DNA of 64,000 bases, from contig NZ_CP045422.1 of NCBI RefSeq assembly GCF_014926585.1, forward strand, positions 248,001 through 312,000, written 5' to 3'. This stretch comes from Devosia beringensis. GTDB lineage: Bacteria > Pseudomonadota > Alphaproteobacteria > Rhizobiales > Devosiaceae. A program made the translations under genes and the position numbers. Shown piece after piece: positions 26,896 to 35,656 of the stretch. Below the pieces are notes generated by a model. That model was not told the origin of the DNA. It searched no databases and saw only the letters and a program-made list of their open reading frames with translations. How positions within the stretch are numbered: position 1 is the first letter of the stretch; each line of letters opens with the position of its first letter.

Positions 26896-27631
26896 ATATC
26901 ATTGCCATGCCGCCGTTGACGTTGAGCGTATGGCCGGTGATGTAGCCCGCTGCGTCGCTGGCCAGAAAAACCGCGCAGGCGGCCACTTCCTGGGCTGTGC
27001 CCAGGCGATTGGCCGGGATGGTCGAGAGGATTCCCTCGCGCTGCTTGTCGTTGAGTTCGTCGGTCATGGCCGAGGCAATAAAGCCGGGGGCAATGGAATT
27101 GACGGTGATGTTGCGCGAGGCCACTTCGTGCGCCAGGGCCTTGTTCATGCCGATCAGTCCGGCCTTGGAAGCGGCATAGTTGCCCTGCCCCGGATTGCCC
27201 ATGACACCCACGACCGATGAAATGCCGATGATGCGGCCAAAGCGCTGCTTCATCATTCCGCGCAGCACAGCACGATTGAGATGGAAGGCGGCGGTCAGAT
27301 TGACGGCGATGACCTCATCCCACTCCTCATCCTTCATGCGCATGAAGAGATTGTCGCGGGTCATGCCGGCATTGTTGACGAGGATGTCGAGGCCACCCAG
27401 AGCAGCTTCGGCAGCCGGCACCAACTTGTCGACCTCGTCGAGCTTGGACAGGTTGCAGGGCAGAATCGGGCAATCCTTGCCGATGGCGGCGGCGGTGTCT
27501 TCGAGCGCGCCGACCCGGGTGCCGCTGAGGGCCACGGTGGCGCCGGCAGCGGCCAGGGCCTTGGCGATTTCCCGGCCAATGCCGCCGCTGGCGCCGGTGA
27601 CGAGGGCGCGCTTACCAGTCAGATCAAACAT
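26894..27631 (-). CDS. fabG: 3-oxoacyl-ACP reductase
   Basis: This 245-residue SDR enzyme reduces beta-ketoacyl-ACP with NADPH. It has TGASGGIGREIA (cofactor binding, about 12-23), NNAGMTRDN, the active-site serine in ISSVVGVMG and the tyrosine/lysine pair in NYAASKAG. The C-terminal HTLNVNGGMAM is typical of FabG. It lies between fabD (52 bp upstream) and acpP. Confidence 0.96.
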   Translation of the reverse strand: MFDLTGKRALVTGASGGIGREIAKALAAAGATVALSGTRVGALEDTAAAIGKDCPILPCNLSKLDEVDKLVPAAEAALGGLDILVNNAGMTRDNLFMRMKDEEWDEVIAVNLTAAFHLNRAVLRGMMKQRFGRIIGISSVVGVMGNPGQGNYAASKAGLIGMNKALAHEVASRNITVNSIAPGFIASAMTDELNDKQREGILSTIPANRLGTAQEVAACAVFLASDAAGYITGHTLNVNGGMAMI

Positions 27632-27683
27632 TTAGTGGTCTCCGGTGGAGAAGTGATTCAGGTCGCAGGACCCGGAACAGGGA

Positions 27684-28634
27684 TCAGGCCGAGAGCTCGG
27701 CCACGAAAGCATCGATATCGGCAGGGGTTGAGACGGCAGTGGCAACGGCTTCGGCATTGATGCGCTTGGCCAGGCCCGTGAGCACCTTGCCGGTGCCCAG
27801 TTCGGCCAGATGGGTGACGCCGCCCGGGCCGGTCAGCCAGGTGACGCTTTCGGTCCAGCGCACGACGCCCGTCACCTGCTCTACCAGGCGCCGGCGGATG
27901 TCGTCGGGATCGGTGATGGGGGCGGCCAGTACATTGGCGACCAGGGGCACGACCGGGGCATTGACGGTGACGTCGGCCAGGGCGGCCTGCATGGCCTCGG
28001 CAGCCGGCTGCATCAGGGCGCAATGAAAAGGAGCACTGACGGGCAGCAGCAAGGCGCGCTTGGCGCCCTTGGCCTTGGCGATCTCGACGGCGCGCTCGAC
28101 GGCAGCGGTGGCGCCGGAAATGACGACCTGGCCCGGGGCATTGTCGTTGGCGACATCGCAGACGTCGTCACCGGCGGCTTCGGCAGCGACTTCGCGGGCG
28201 ACTGCCAGATCAAGGCCGAGCAGCGCCGCCATGGTACCGTGACCGACAGGAACGGCCTTTTGCATGGCGAGGCCACGAATGCGCAGCAGACGCGCGGCGT
28301 CGGCCAGGGAGAATGAGCCGGCCGCACAGAGCGCCGAATATTCGCCCAGCGAGTGCCCGGCGACGAAGGCGGCGTGATCGACGAGGCGAATGCCCTTGGC
28401 CTGCAGTACCCGCATGATGGCGAGGCTGACGGCCATCAGCGCCGGCTGGGCGTTTTCGGTGAGACGCAGAATGTCGTCAGAGCCTTCGAACATGATGGCC
28501 GAGAGGCGCTGGCCCAGGGCCTCATCGACCTCCTGAAATACGGCGCGAGCCTCGGGATAGGCCGCAGCCAGATCCTTGCCCATGCCGACGGCCTGACTGC
28601 CCTGTCCGGGAAATGTGAATGCGCGCTTGGTCAT
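27684..28634 (-). CDS. fabD: Malonyl-CoA:ACP transacylase
   Basis: This 316-residue enzyme loads malonyl groups onto ACP. It has the N-terminal FPGQGSQAVGMG motif and the nucleophile S95 in GHSLGEYSAL. A later APFHCALM segment contains the catalytic histidine. It is the first gene of the fabD-fabG-acpP-fabF cluster and is divergent from rpsF. Confidence 0.96.
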   Translation of the reverse strand: MTKRAFTFPGQGSQAVGMGKDLAAAYPEARAVFQEVDEALGQRLSAIMFEGSDDILRLTENAQPALMAVSLAIMRVLQAKGIRLVDHAAFVAGHSLGEYSALCAAGSFSLADAARLLRIRGLAMQKAVPVGHGTMAALLGLDLAVAREVAAEAAGDDVCDVANDNAPGQVVISGATAAVERAVEIAKAKGAKRALLLPVSAPFHCALMQPAAEAMQAALADVTVNAPVVPLVANVLAAPITDPDDIRRRLVEQVTGVVRWTESVTWLTGPGGVTHLAELGTGKVLTGLAKRINAEAVATAVSTPADIDAFVAELSA

Positions 28635-28958
28635 GAAAGCCCTCCAGGATAGCAGTTAGACAGTCGGCACTGCCCCTGTCCAGTTGCCCGGCGTTTGCCT
28701 TGAGGGTGTGGCGGAGTCAAGGCGCGCAACGGGTTTCGCCCAGTTTAGCCTTGCTTCGCCGTGCCGGTTATCTTATAGCCGCGCCAGCAATTCGTTTGGC
28801 CGGGGGCTGAACGGAGGGTTTGTGCTTTGCACGAATAGGGTTTTGCCCGGCCTCCCGTGTTCCCGCTCTTTGCAAGACTGCTTTGACGCCCTTCCCGGCT
28901 TCAAGGAGGCTCCGCGCTAAGCGAACGCTGTGTTTAAACCACGAAGGAAGGCGCATTC
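28635..28958. other. Divergent fabD-rpsF intergenic region
   Basis: The 324-bp region holds the promoters of fabD (minus) and the rpsF operon (plus). A short open frame at 28684-28920 has no recognisable product and is not called. A GTTTAAAC palindrome lies at 28934-28941 in the presumed rpsF leader, just before the ribosome site AAGGAAGG. Confidence 0.5.
28751..28778 (+). promoter_or_regulatory. Candidate sigma-70 promoter of the rpsF operon
   Basis: TTGCTT (28751-28756) and TTATAG (28773-28778) are 16 bases apart. It is the best box pair in the fabD-rpsF spacer. A start here would give a leader of about 170 nt. Confidence 0.35.
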
Positions 28959-29357
28959 ATGGCCCTTTACGAACATATCTATCTGGCTCGCCAGGACGTT
29001 TCCCAGCAGCAGGTCGAAGAGCTGACCACGGCGCTGTCCGAGATCCTCGCCACCGGCGGCGGCAAGGTCACCAAGAACGAATATTGGGGCCTCAAGGGTC
29101 TCTCCTACCGCATCCGCAAGAACCGCAAGGCGCATTACACCCTGCTCAACATCGAGGCATCGCCCGCAGCGGTCGCTGAAATGGAGCGTCAGATGCGCAT
29201 CAATGAAGACATCCTGCGTTTCATGACCGTCCGCGTGGACGAGCATGAAGAAGGCCCGTCTGCCATGATGGCAAAGCGCGACCGCGACGATACCCGCCCC
29301 GATCGTGGTGGCGAGCGTGGCGGTTTCTCCGCCGAACGCCGCCCGCGCCGTTTCTAA
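28959..29357 (+). CDS. rpsF: 30S ribosomal protein S6
   Basis: This 132-residue protein binds the central domain of 16S rRNA as a heterodimer with S18. It begins [15 protein letters not shown] and has the [11 protein letters not shown] core. The C-terminal 30 residues are charged ([16 protein letters not shown]), the usual alphaproteobacterial extension. A strong AAGGAAGG ribosome site precedes it. rpsR follows 18 bp later. Confidence 0.97.
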   Translation: MALYEHIYLARQDVSQQQVEELTTALSEILATGGGKVTKNEYWGLKGLSYRIRKNRKAHYTLLNIEASPAAVAEMERQMRINEDILRFMTVRVDEHEEGPSAMMAKRDRDDTRPDRGGERGGFSAERRPRRF

Positions 29358-29375
29358 GACAAGGACCCCTACGCT

Positions 29376-29630
29376 ATGGCAATCAAAGACCTTACAACCG
29401 CCCAGGCCCGCCGTCCTTTCCAGCGCCGCCGCAAGACCTGCCCGTTCTCGGGCGAAGGCGCGCCAAAGATCGACTACAAGGACGTGCGCCTGCTCTCGCG
29501 CTACGTTTCCGAGCGCGGCAAGATCGTCCCGAGCCGCATCACCGCCGTTTCGGCACTGAAGCAGCGTGAACTGGCCCGCGCCATCAAGCGCGCCCGCTTC
29601 ATCGGCATCATGCCCTACGCCGTCGCCTAA
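29376..29630 (+). CDS. rpsR: 30S ribosomal protein S18
   Basis: This is an 84-residue basic protein with the S18 signature [19 protein letters not shown] and the closing [11 protein letters not shown]. It partners S6 on the small subunit. It is the second gene of the rpsF-rpsR-rplI cluster, and a strong hairpin lies directly after it. Confidence 0.97.
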   Translation: MAIKDLTTAQARRPFQRRRKTCPFSGEGAPKIDYKDVRLLSRYVSERGKIVPSRITAVSALKQRELARAIKRARFIGIMPYAVA

Positions 29631-29637
29631 TTCGGTC

Positions 29638-29657
29638 GGGCTGGCTTAGGCCAGCCC
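29638..29657 (+). other. Hairpin between rpsR and rplI
   Basis: GGGCTGGC-TTAG-GCCAGCCC is a perfect 8-bp stem with a tetraloop, 8 bases after the rpsR stop. It is followed by CCTCCACC, not T residues, so it is more likely a processing, stabilising or attenuating structure than a full terminator. The remaining 100 bp before rplI contain further short palindromes. Confidence 0.5.
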
Positions 29658-29759
29658 CTCCACCCTATCGGTGCCCTAACCGGCACATCGCTGGGGCGAA
29701 CGGAATGGTCCGACGCTCCTAACCGTCCGTGAGACGGGACAGCCACAAGGAATTCCCCC

Positions 29760-30332
29760 ATGAAAGTCATTCTTCTCGAGCGTATCGCCCGTACGGGTTC
29801 GATCGGCGACGAAGTCACAGTGAAGGACGGCTTTGCCCGTAACTTCCTGCTGCCACAGGGCAAGGCCCTGCGCGCCACCGAGAACAACCGCAAGAAGTTC
29901 GAAGGCGAACGTGCCAATATCGAAAAGCGCAATGAAGACCGTCGCAACGCTGCCTCGGGCATTGCTGAAGGCCTGAACGGCACCACCGTGACGATGATCC
30001 GTCAGGCTGGCGAAACCGGCCAGCTTTATGGTTCGGTCGCCTCGCGCGATATCGTCGAAGCCCTGGCCGAGAGCGGCTTTACCGTGCAGCGCAGCCAGGT
30101 TGACCTGGTTGACCCGATCAAGTCGGTCGGCCTGCACAGCGTGTCGCTGAACCTGCATGCCGAAGTTGCCGTGACCATCACCGTCAACGTCGCCCGTTCG
30201 GCCGACGAAGCCGCCCGCCAGGTTGCCGGCGAAGATGTGACCGTGACGGTCTATGAAGACGACGTCGATGGCGATTTCGCCGCCGGCCAGAAGGACGCCA
30301 AGCAGGACGACCGCTTCGACGACGAAGCCTAG
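29760..30332 (+). CDS. rplI: 50S ribosomal protein L9
   Basis: This 190-residue protein has the L9 N-terminal domain MKVILLERIARTG with G-D-x-V-x-V-K-x-G-F-A-R-N-F-L-L-P, then a long helix and the C-terminal rRNA-binding domain. It is longer than the approximately 150 residues of E. coli L9 because of an acidic tail (about 160-190), as is usual in this class. A strong intrinsic terminator follows. Confidence 0.97.
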   Translation: MKVILLERIARTGSIGDEVTVKDGFARNFLLPQGKALRATENNRKKFEGERANIEKRNEDRRNAASGIAEGLNGTTVTMIRQAGETGQLYGSVASRDIVEALAESGFTVQRSQVDLVDPIKSVGLHSVSLNLHAEVAVTITVNVARSADEAARQVAGEDVTVTVYEDDVDGDFAAGQKDAKQDDRFDDEA

Positions 30333-30358
30333 GCCCCGCAAACGCCCCTCAGGAATTG

Positions 30359-30388
30359 AAAGGCCGGGCGCTTTGCCCGGCCTTTTTA
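30359..30388 (+). terminator. Intrinsic terminator of the ribosomal protein operon
   Basis: AGGCCGGGC-GCTTT-GCCCGGCCT is a perfect 9-bp stem followed by TTTTT, 26 bases after the rplI stop. It separates the ribosomal genes from dnaB. Confidence 0.93.
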
Positions 30389-30472
30389 TTTGGGCCGACG
30401 CGCCGACTCGGCGCATTATTGCCGCCTTGTCCAATGCAAGCTCAGGCGGTCACAATCCCCGTTGTTCACAGA

Positions 30473-30565
30473 GTTAACCGGCGGCGGTTACGGGCCTTAA
30501 CCAATCGCGAACCGGCTGGCCGTTAGGAATCGACTCCGGCCACGTGACGGTTAAGACACGTTAAC
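30473..30565 (+). promoter_or_regulatory. dnaB upstream region with paired GANTC sites and TTAAC repeats
   Basis: Between the rplI terminator and dnaB there are two directly adjacent GANTC sites (GAATC 30527-30531, GACTC 30532-30536). There are also GTTAAC at 30473-30478 and 30560-30565, TTAACC at 30497-30502 and CACGTG at 30541-30546. GANTC is the CcrM methylation target in alphaproteobacteria and is often found in cell-cycle promoters. A regulatory role here is inference. Confidence 0.4.
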
Positions 30566-30583
30566 GTTTTACCCGAGGGACCC

Positions 30584-32068
30584 ATGGCAGAGATCGCACG
30601 GCTTCATCCGACCGAAGACAAGTCGTTCCGCCTCGCCCCGCACAATGTGGAGGCCGAGCAGGCGCTGCTGGGCGCCGTGCTGATCAACAATGACGCGTTC
30701 TACCGGGTGTCGGACTTTCTCGAGCCGGTGCATTTCTACGAGCCCATCCATCGCGACATCTATGAGCTGGTGGGCAAGATCATCCGTGCCGGCAAATCGG
30801 CCGATCCCACCACGATCAAGACCCACCTGCCCGAGCAATTGCTGCCCGACGTGACGATGGCGCAGTATCTGGCGCGCCTGGCGGCCGAAGCCACCACGGT
30901 GATCAATGCCGCCGATTACGGCCAGGCCATCTATGACCTGGCGATCCGGCGCAACCTGATCCTGGTCGGCGAGGAAATGGTGCAGGTCGCCTACGAATCG
31001 GACGTGGAGCTGACGCCCAACAAGCAGATCGAAAAGGTGGAAGGCGAGCTGTTCCAGCTGGCCGAAAAGGGCCGCTATGACGGCGGCTTCCTCAACTTCT
31101 CGACAGCGCTGAGCGCCTCGATCCAGATGGCCGGCGAAGCCTATCAGCGCGATGGCGGGCTCTCGGGCGTCGCCACGCTGCTCGATGACCTCGATCGGCA
31201 GATGGGCGGGTTGCAGCGTTCCGACTTGATCATCCTGGCCGGGCGTCCGGCCATGGGCAAGACCTCGCTCGCCACCAATATCGCCTTCAACGTCGCCAAA
31301 TCCTATAAATCCGAGGTGCAGCCGGACGGCCACCTCAAGACGGTCAATGGCGGCATAGTCGGGTTCTTCAGCCTCGAAATGAGTTCCGAGCAGCTGGCCA
31401 CCCGTGTGCTGGCTGAGCAGGCCGAGATTTCCTCATCCGACATCCGGCGCGGCCGCATCCATGACAGCCAGTTTTCCAAGCTGGTCGATGTCAGCAACAT
31501 GATGAGTGCCATTCCGCTCTATATCGACGATACCGGCGGCATCAGCGTGGCCCAGCTGGCAGCGCGGGCGCGCCGGCTGAAGCGGCAGAAGGGCCTCGAT
31601 TTTCTAGTGGTCGACTATCTGCAGCTGCTGACCGGCTCGAGCAAGGCCTCGAGCCAGAACCGCGTGCAGGAACTGACCGAAATCACCACGACCCTCAAGG
31701 CGCTGGCCAAGGAGCTCGAGATCCCCATCGTGGCGCTGTCGCAGCTGTCACGCCAGGTCGAATCGCGCGATGACAAGCATCCGCAGCTTTCCGATCTGCG
31801 CGAATCGGGGTCTATCGAGCAGGACGCCGACGTGGTGCTGTTCGTTTACCGCGAAGAATACTATCTCAAGAACAAGGAGCCCAAAGAGGGCACGCCAGAG
31901 CACATGACCTGGCAGGGGGAAATGGAACAGGTGCACGGTAAGGCCGAAGTGATCATTGCCAAGCAGCGCCATGGCCCCACGGGTACGGTTCAGTTAAGCT
32001 TTGAGGCGCAGTATACGCGCTTCGGCAATCTGGCACGGGCCGACTACCTGCCAGAGCGTATGGAATAG
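30584..32068 (+). CDS. dnaB: Replicative DNA helicase
   Basis: This 494-residue hexameric helicase unwinds the fork and interacts with primase. The N-terminal domain starts at about residue 20 (PHNVEAEQALLGA). The RecA-like C-terminal domain has the Walker A motif GRPAMGKTS (about 220-228), Walker B in FLVVDYLQLL, and the DLRESGSIEQDADVV motif. A GAGGGAC ribosome site precedes the ATG. alr begins 2 bp after its stop, so the two are probably co-transcribed. Confidence 0.97.
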   Translation: MAEIARLHPTEDKSFRLAPHNVEAEQALLGAVLINNDAFYRVSDFLEPVHFYEPIHRDIYELVGKIIRAGKSADPTTIKTHLPEQLLPDVTMAQYLARLAAEATTVINAADYGQAIYDLAIRRNLILVGEEMVQVAYESDVELTPNKQIEKVEGELFQLAEKGRYDGGFLNFSTALSASIQMAGEAYQRDGGLSGVATLLDDLDRQMGGLQRSDLIILAGRPAMGKTSLATNIAFNVAKSYKSEVQPDGHLKTVNGGIVGFFSLEMSSEQLATRVLAEQAEISSSDIRRGRIHDSQFSKLVDVSNMMSAIPLYIDDTGGISVAQLAARARRLKRQKGLDFLVVDYLQLLTGSSKASSQNRVQELTEITTTLKALAKELEIPIVALSQLSRQVESRDDKHPQLSDLRESGSIEQDADVVLFVYREEYYLKNKEPKEGTPEHMTWQGEMEQVHGKAEVIIAKQRHGPTGTVQLSFEAQYTRFGNLARADYLPERME

Positions 32069-32070
32069 GC

Positions 32071-33201
32071 ATGGCGTTGACGTCTGGGCTTGGCGGGCAA
32101 CTCAGTATCGATCTCGGGGCGCTGGCCCGAAACTGGCGGGCCCTCGACAAGGTCAGTGCCGGCGCGCTGACCGGTGCCGTGGTCAAGGCGGACGCCTATG
32201 GCACCGGCATTACCGTGGCCAGCAAGGCGCTGCATGCCGCCGGCGCGCGGTTCTTCTTCGTGGCCACGCCCGATGAAGGTATCGCGGTGCGCGCCGCCGT
32301 GCCGGAAGCCCATATCTTCGTGATGAACGGGCTCTATCCGGGCGCCGCCAATCTCTACATCCGCCAGAACCTGATGCCGGTGCTCTGTTCGGTGGAGATG
32401 CTGGAGGAATGGCTGGCCAAGTGCCTCGAGCGCAACGAGGCCTATCCGTCCGCCTTCCACTTCGATACCGGCATCAACCGTCTGGGCTTCCGCCTCAACG
32501 AGGCCGGGTTCGTGCGCGAGCGCATCGAGACGCTGGGCTATGCCCCGCAGATGCTGATGAGCCACCTGGCCTGTGCCGACCAGCCCAATCACGAGAAGAA
32601 CCGCACGCAGCTGGCGCTGTTCGGCTCGGTGATGGCGCAGTTTCCCGGCATTCCGGCATCGCTGGCCAATTCGGCCGGGCTGATGAGCGGGCGCGACTAC
32701 CATTTCCAGATGGTGCGGCCGGGCATCGCGCTTTATGGCGGCCGGGCGGTGAACGGGCGCAAGAACCCGATGGCGACCGTGGTGACGCTGCATGTGCCGA
32801 TCCTGCAGGTCAAGGAAGCCCGGACCGGCGAGACCGTCGGATATGGAGCCAGCTACAGCCTGTCGCGCGACAGCCGGCTGGCCATTGTCAGCCATGGCTA
32901 TGCAGACGGGTTTTTCCGGAGTCTTTCCGGGACCAATTCGCGGCCGGGCGGCAAGGTGGCGATCCGTGGCAAGCTCTGTCCCGTGATCGGCAAGGTGTCG
33001 ATGGACCAGATCGTGGTCGATATCACAGAACTGGGCGCCGATATCCCCAGCCCCGGCGAAGGCGCCGAAGTGCTCGGGGCCAATATCAGCGTCGATGACC
33101 AGGCCGATGCGGCCGGTACGATCGGCTATGAGGTACTGACGGCGCTCAAGGGCCGCTATAACCGCAATTATGTGGGCGACGGCAAGCTGCCACCGGAATA
33201 A
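32071..33201 (+). CDS. alr: Alanine racemase
   Basis: This 376-residue PLP enzyme makes D-alanine for peptidoglycan. The cofactor lysine is K39 in AVVKADAYGTG. The catalytic tyrosine region is GYGASYSLSRDSRLA near residue 257. The FDTGINRLGF and GKVSMDQIVVD motifs are intact. It follows dnaB by 2 bp, a conserved alphaproteobacterial order. Confidence 0.95.
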   Translation: MALTSGLGGQLSIDLGALARNWRALDKVSAGALTGAVVKADAYGTGITVASKALHAAGARFFFVATPDEGIAVRAAVPEAHIFVMNGLYPGAANLYIRQNLMPVLCSVEMLEEWLAKCLERNEAYPSAFHFDTGINRLGFRLNEAGFVRERIETLGYAPQMLMSHLACADQPNHEKNRTQLALFGSVMAQFPGIPASLANSAGLMSGRDYHFQMVRPGIALYGGRAVNGRKNPMATVVTLHVPILQVKEARTGETVGYGASYSLSRDSRLAIVSHGYADGFFRSLSGTNSRPGGKVAIRGKLCPVIGKVSMDQIVVDITELGADIPSPGEGAEVLGANISVDDQADAAGTIGYEVLTALKGRYNRNYVGDGKLPPE

Positions 33202-33300
33202 GTTCGCGCTTTGTTCTTGTGCATCAAGCCTGATGCAGTATGATCGCGCGCGATGATGGGCGGCGCGATGGGCTGCCGTCCGCTTCGTGAAAGGTATGTC

Positions 33301-34701
33301 TTGGCCAAGTCCCGTTCGTCCTTCGTCTGCCAATCCTGCGGCGCGACCACCACCCGCTGGCAGGGGCGATGCGATGCCTGCGGCGAGTGGAACACCATTG
33401 TCGAGGAAATGACCGATTCCGGGGTCGGCGCAGGGCCAAAGTCGGCCAAGGCCGGCAGCCGGCCGGCCAATCTGGTGCCGCTGTCGGGCGAGACGGAAAG
33501 CGCCGCCCGCGTGGTCAGTGGCATTGCCGAGCTGGACAGGGTGACCGGAGGCGGCTTCGTCATGGGATCGGCGCTGCTGGTGGGCGGCGATCCCGGCATC
33601 GGCAAATCGACGCTGCTGCTGCAGGCGGCGGCCGCGCTGGCCAATCTGGGACGGCGCGTCGTCTATGTGTCGGGCGAGGAAGCGGTGGCGCAGGTGCGGT
33701 TGCGGGCGCAGCGGCTGGGGCTGGGCGAGGCGCCGGTGCTGCTGGCGGCAGAGACCAATGTCGAAATCATCCTGGCGACACTGGAAAGCGGCCCGCCACC
33801 CGACCTGGTGATCATCGATTCCATCCAGACGCTGTGGACGGATCGCGTGGACAGCGCGCCGGGGACGGTGACGCAGGTGCGCACCTCGGCGCAGGCACTG
33901 ACGCGCTTTGCCAAAAAGAGCGGCGCCGCCGTGGTGCTGGTGGGACATGTGACCAAGGACGGGCAGATTGCCGGACCGCGCGTGGTCGAGCACATGGTCG
34001 ATGCCGTGCTGTATTTCGAAGGCGATACCAGCCACACCTTCCGGATTTTGCGCGGGGTGAAGAATCGCTATGGCGCCACCGACGAGATCGGGGTGTTCGC
34101 CATGACCGAACTGGGGCTCGAAGAGGTTGCCAACCCGTCGGCGCTGTTCCTTGACCAGCGCGACGAAGGCGCCGCCGGCTCGGCGGTGTTTGCCGGCATG
34201 GAGGGGACGCGGCCGATTCTGATCGAAATCCAGGCGCTGGTTTCCCCCTCGCCGCTGGGCACACCGCGCCGGGCCGTGGTGGGCTGGGACGCGTCGCGGC
34301 TGTCGATGGTGGTGGCGGTGCTGGAAACCCGCTGCGGCGTGCGGATCGGGGCCAATGACATCTATCTCAACGTCGCTGGCGGGCTCAAGATCAACGAGCC
34401 GGCGGCCGACCTGGCGGTGGCGGCAGCCCTGATCTCGTCGCTGACCAGTTCGCCCCTGCCCTCGGATTCGGTCTATTTCGGCGAGATATCGCTGGCCGGT
34501 GGGGTCAGGCCGGTGGTGCATGGCTCGCTGCGTCTGCGCGAGGCGCAGAAGCTGGGCTTCAAGTCGGTGTCCACCGGCCGGCTGGGCAGTGCCGATCGCA
34601 ATAGCGGGCTAGACGTGTCGGAATATACCAACCTGCAGGAACTGGTCGGGCGTATTGCCGCCAATGGCAAGCCGCGGGAGCCGGATCGCGAGGAGTGGTA
34701 A
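33301..34701 (+). CDS. radA: DNA repair protein RadA
   Basis: This 466-residue protein acts in recombination intermediate processing. It has an N-terminal zinc finger (CQSCG and CDACG), the RecA-like Walker A GGDPGIGKSTLLLQ, the RadA-specific KNRYG motif and a C-terminal Lon-protease-like domain. I place the start at the TTG at 33301 because GAAAGG lies 6 bases upstream and the protein then begins with the family's usual (M)AKSRSSFVC. An in-frame ATG at 33253 would add 16 non-conserved residues. Confidence 0.94.
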   Translation: MAKSRSSFVCQSCGATTTRWQGRCDACGEWNTIVEEMTDSGVGAGPKSAKAGSRPANLVPLSGETESAARVVSGIAELDRVTGGGFVMGSALLVGGDPGIGKSTLLLQAAAALANLGRRVVYVSGEEAVAQVRLRAQRLGLGEAPVLLAAETNVEIILATLESGPPPDLVIIDSIQTLWTDRVDSAPGTVTQVRTSAQALTRFAKKSGAAVVLVGHVTKDGQIAGPRVVEHMVDAVLYFEGDTSHTFRILRGVKNRYGATDEIGVFAMTELGLEEVANPSALFLDQRDEGAAGSAVFAGMEGTRPILIEIQALVSPSPLGTPRRAVVGWDASRLSMVVAVLETRCGVRIGANDIYLNVAGGLKINEPAADLAVAAALISSLTSSPLPSDSVYFGEISLAGGVRPVVHGSLRLREAQKLGFKSVSTGRLGSADRNSGLDVSEYTNLQELVGRIAANGKPREPDREEW

Positions 34702-34832
34702 AGCAATGACAGCGCGCCCGATTGTTGGCAGATCGTGCGTGAAGGCGCGGCCAACCCTTGGCATCGGCATGCAAAGCCGCTAAACGAGGCCCAACACAGC
34801 CGGGGACGGCGACAGGAGCTTGGCGAACAAAG

Positions 34833-35492
34833 ATGCTGACAGCGTTCGACGTTGGTGTGGGTGTGCTGGTGCTGATTTCAGCAATCCTGGCTACCGCCCG
34901 TGGTTTGACCCGTGAAGTGCTGTCGCTGGCGACATGGGCCGGCTCGGCTGCCATTGCCATCTATATGTGGCAGTATCATCCCGAAATCGCGCGCGGCTAT
35001 ATTGCCGAGCCGCTGGTGGCCGATATTGCCACCGTCGTGGTGACGTTCATCATCGCGCTGATCGTGCTGCATCTGCTGACCATGCGCATTGCCGACTTCG
35101 TGGTCGACAGCCGCGTCGGGCCAATCGACCGGACGCTGGGCTTTGTCTTCGGCGTGCTGCGCGGCGTGCTGATTGCCATCGTGATCACGATTTTCGGCAC
35201 CTGGCTGCTGCCCAACAATCTGCCGCCATGGGCTGCCAATTCACAGACGCTGCCGCATCTGCAGACGATGGGCAATACGCTGATTTCCATGCTGCCGCCC
35301 GAACTCGAGCAGCAGGTAACCCAGATTCTCAAGGGCGGCACTGGCCTGACCGACGAAAATGCAGCCGGCCCGGCCGCTCCAGTCGAAGACGGCACCGACG
35401 CCATCGAAGACAGTACCCCGCCGGGTACAATCCCGCCGCCAGCGACCACTACCCCGGCGCCGACGGCAGTTGTGCCGGCGCCAGGGGCCTGA
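34833..35492 (+). CDS. cvpA: CvpA family membrane protein
   Basis: This 219-residue inner-membrane protein has the CvpA pattern: four hydrophobic helices in the first 130 residues, with ATARGLTREVLSLATW and DRTLGFVFGVLRG. The C-terminal 60 residues form a proline-, threonine- and alanine-rich tail, probably disordered. In E. coli cvpA is linked to colicin V production and sits before purF, the same order as here. The ATG at 34833 (MLTAFDVG) fits the family start. Confidence 0.9.
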   Translation: MLTAFDVGVGVLVLISAILATARGLTREVLSLATWAGSAAIAIYMWQYHPEIARGYIAEPLVADIATVVVTFIIALIVLHLLTMRIADFVVDSRVGPIDRTLGFVFGVLRGVLIAIVITIFGTWLLPNNLPPWAANSQTLPHLQTMGNTLISMLPPELEQQVTQILKGGTGLTDENAAGPAAPVEDGTDAIEDSTPPGTIPPPATTTPAPTAVVPAPGA

Positions 35493-35586
35493 CGGCCGAT
35501 CACTCTTTGGCGAGGGCACCGCGCTCGCCACAACCCTGACCGCCTTGCGGGGCAATGGTCGGGACCCGGAAAATGGTCTAGGGATT

Positions 35587-35599
35587 GGGAATATTTCCC
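35587..35599. promoter_or_regulatory. Palindrome upstream of purF
   Basis: GGGAATATTTCCC has 5-bp arms and an AT-rich centre and lies 57 bp before the purF start. It could be an operator or part of the promoter. No known regulator is implied. Confidence 0.25.
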
Positions 35600-35656
35600 G
35601 CTCTGGCCCGCTCGCATAGCGCGACCCGCGGCGACCGCGGTTGAGGCAGCATTGGC

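Noticed and set aside
28684..28920. 78-codon plus-strand frame in the fabD-rpsF spacer
   Set aside because: No ribosome site, no recognisable family, and it covers the likely rpsF promoter and leader.
30551..30564. CtrA-like box TTAA-N6-TTAA before dnaB
   Set aside because: The CtrA consensus needs seven bases between half-sites, and here there are six.
32044..34521. 825-codon minus-strand open frame opposite alr and radA
   Set aside because: It is histidine-, arginine- and glutamine-rich shadow coding across two well-identified plus-strand genes.
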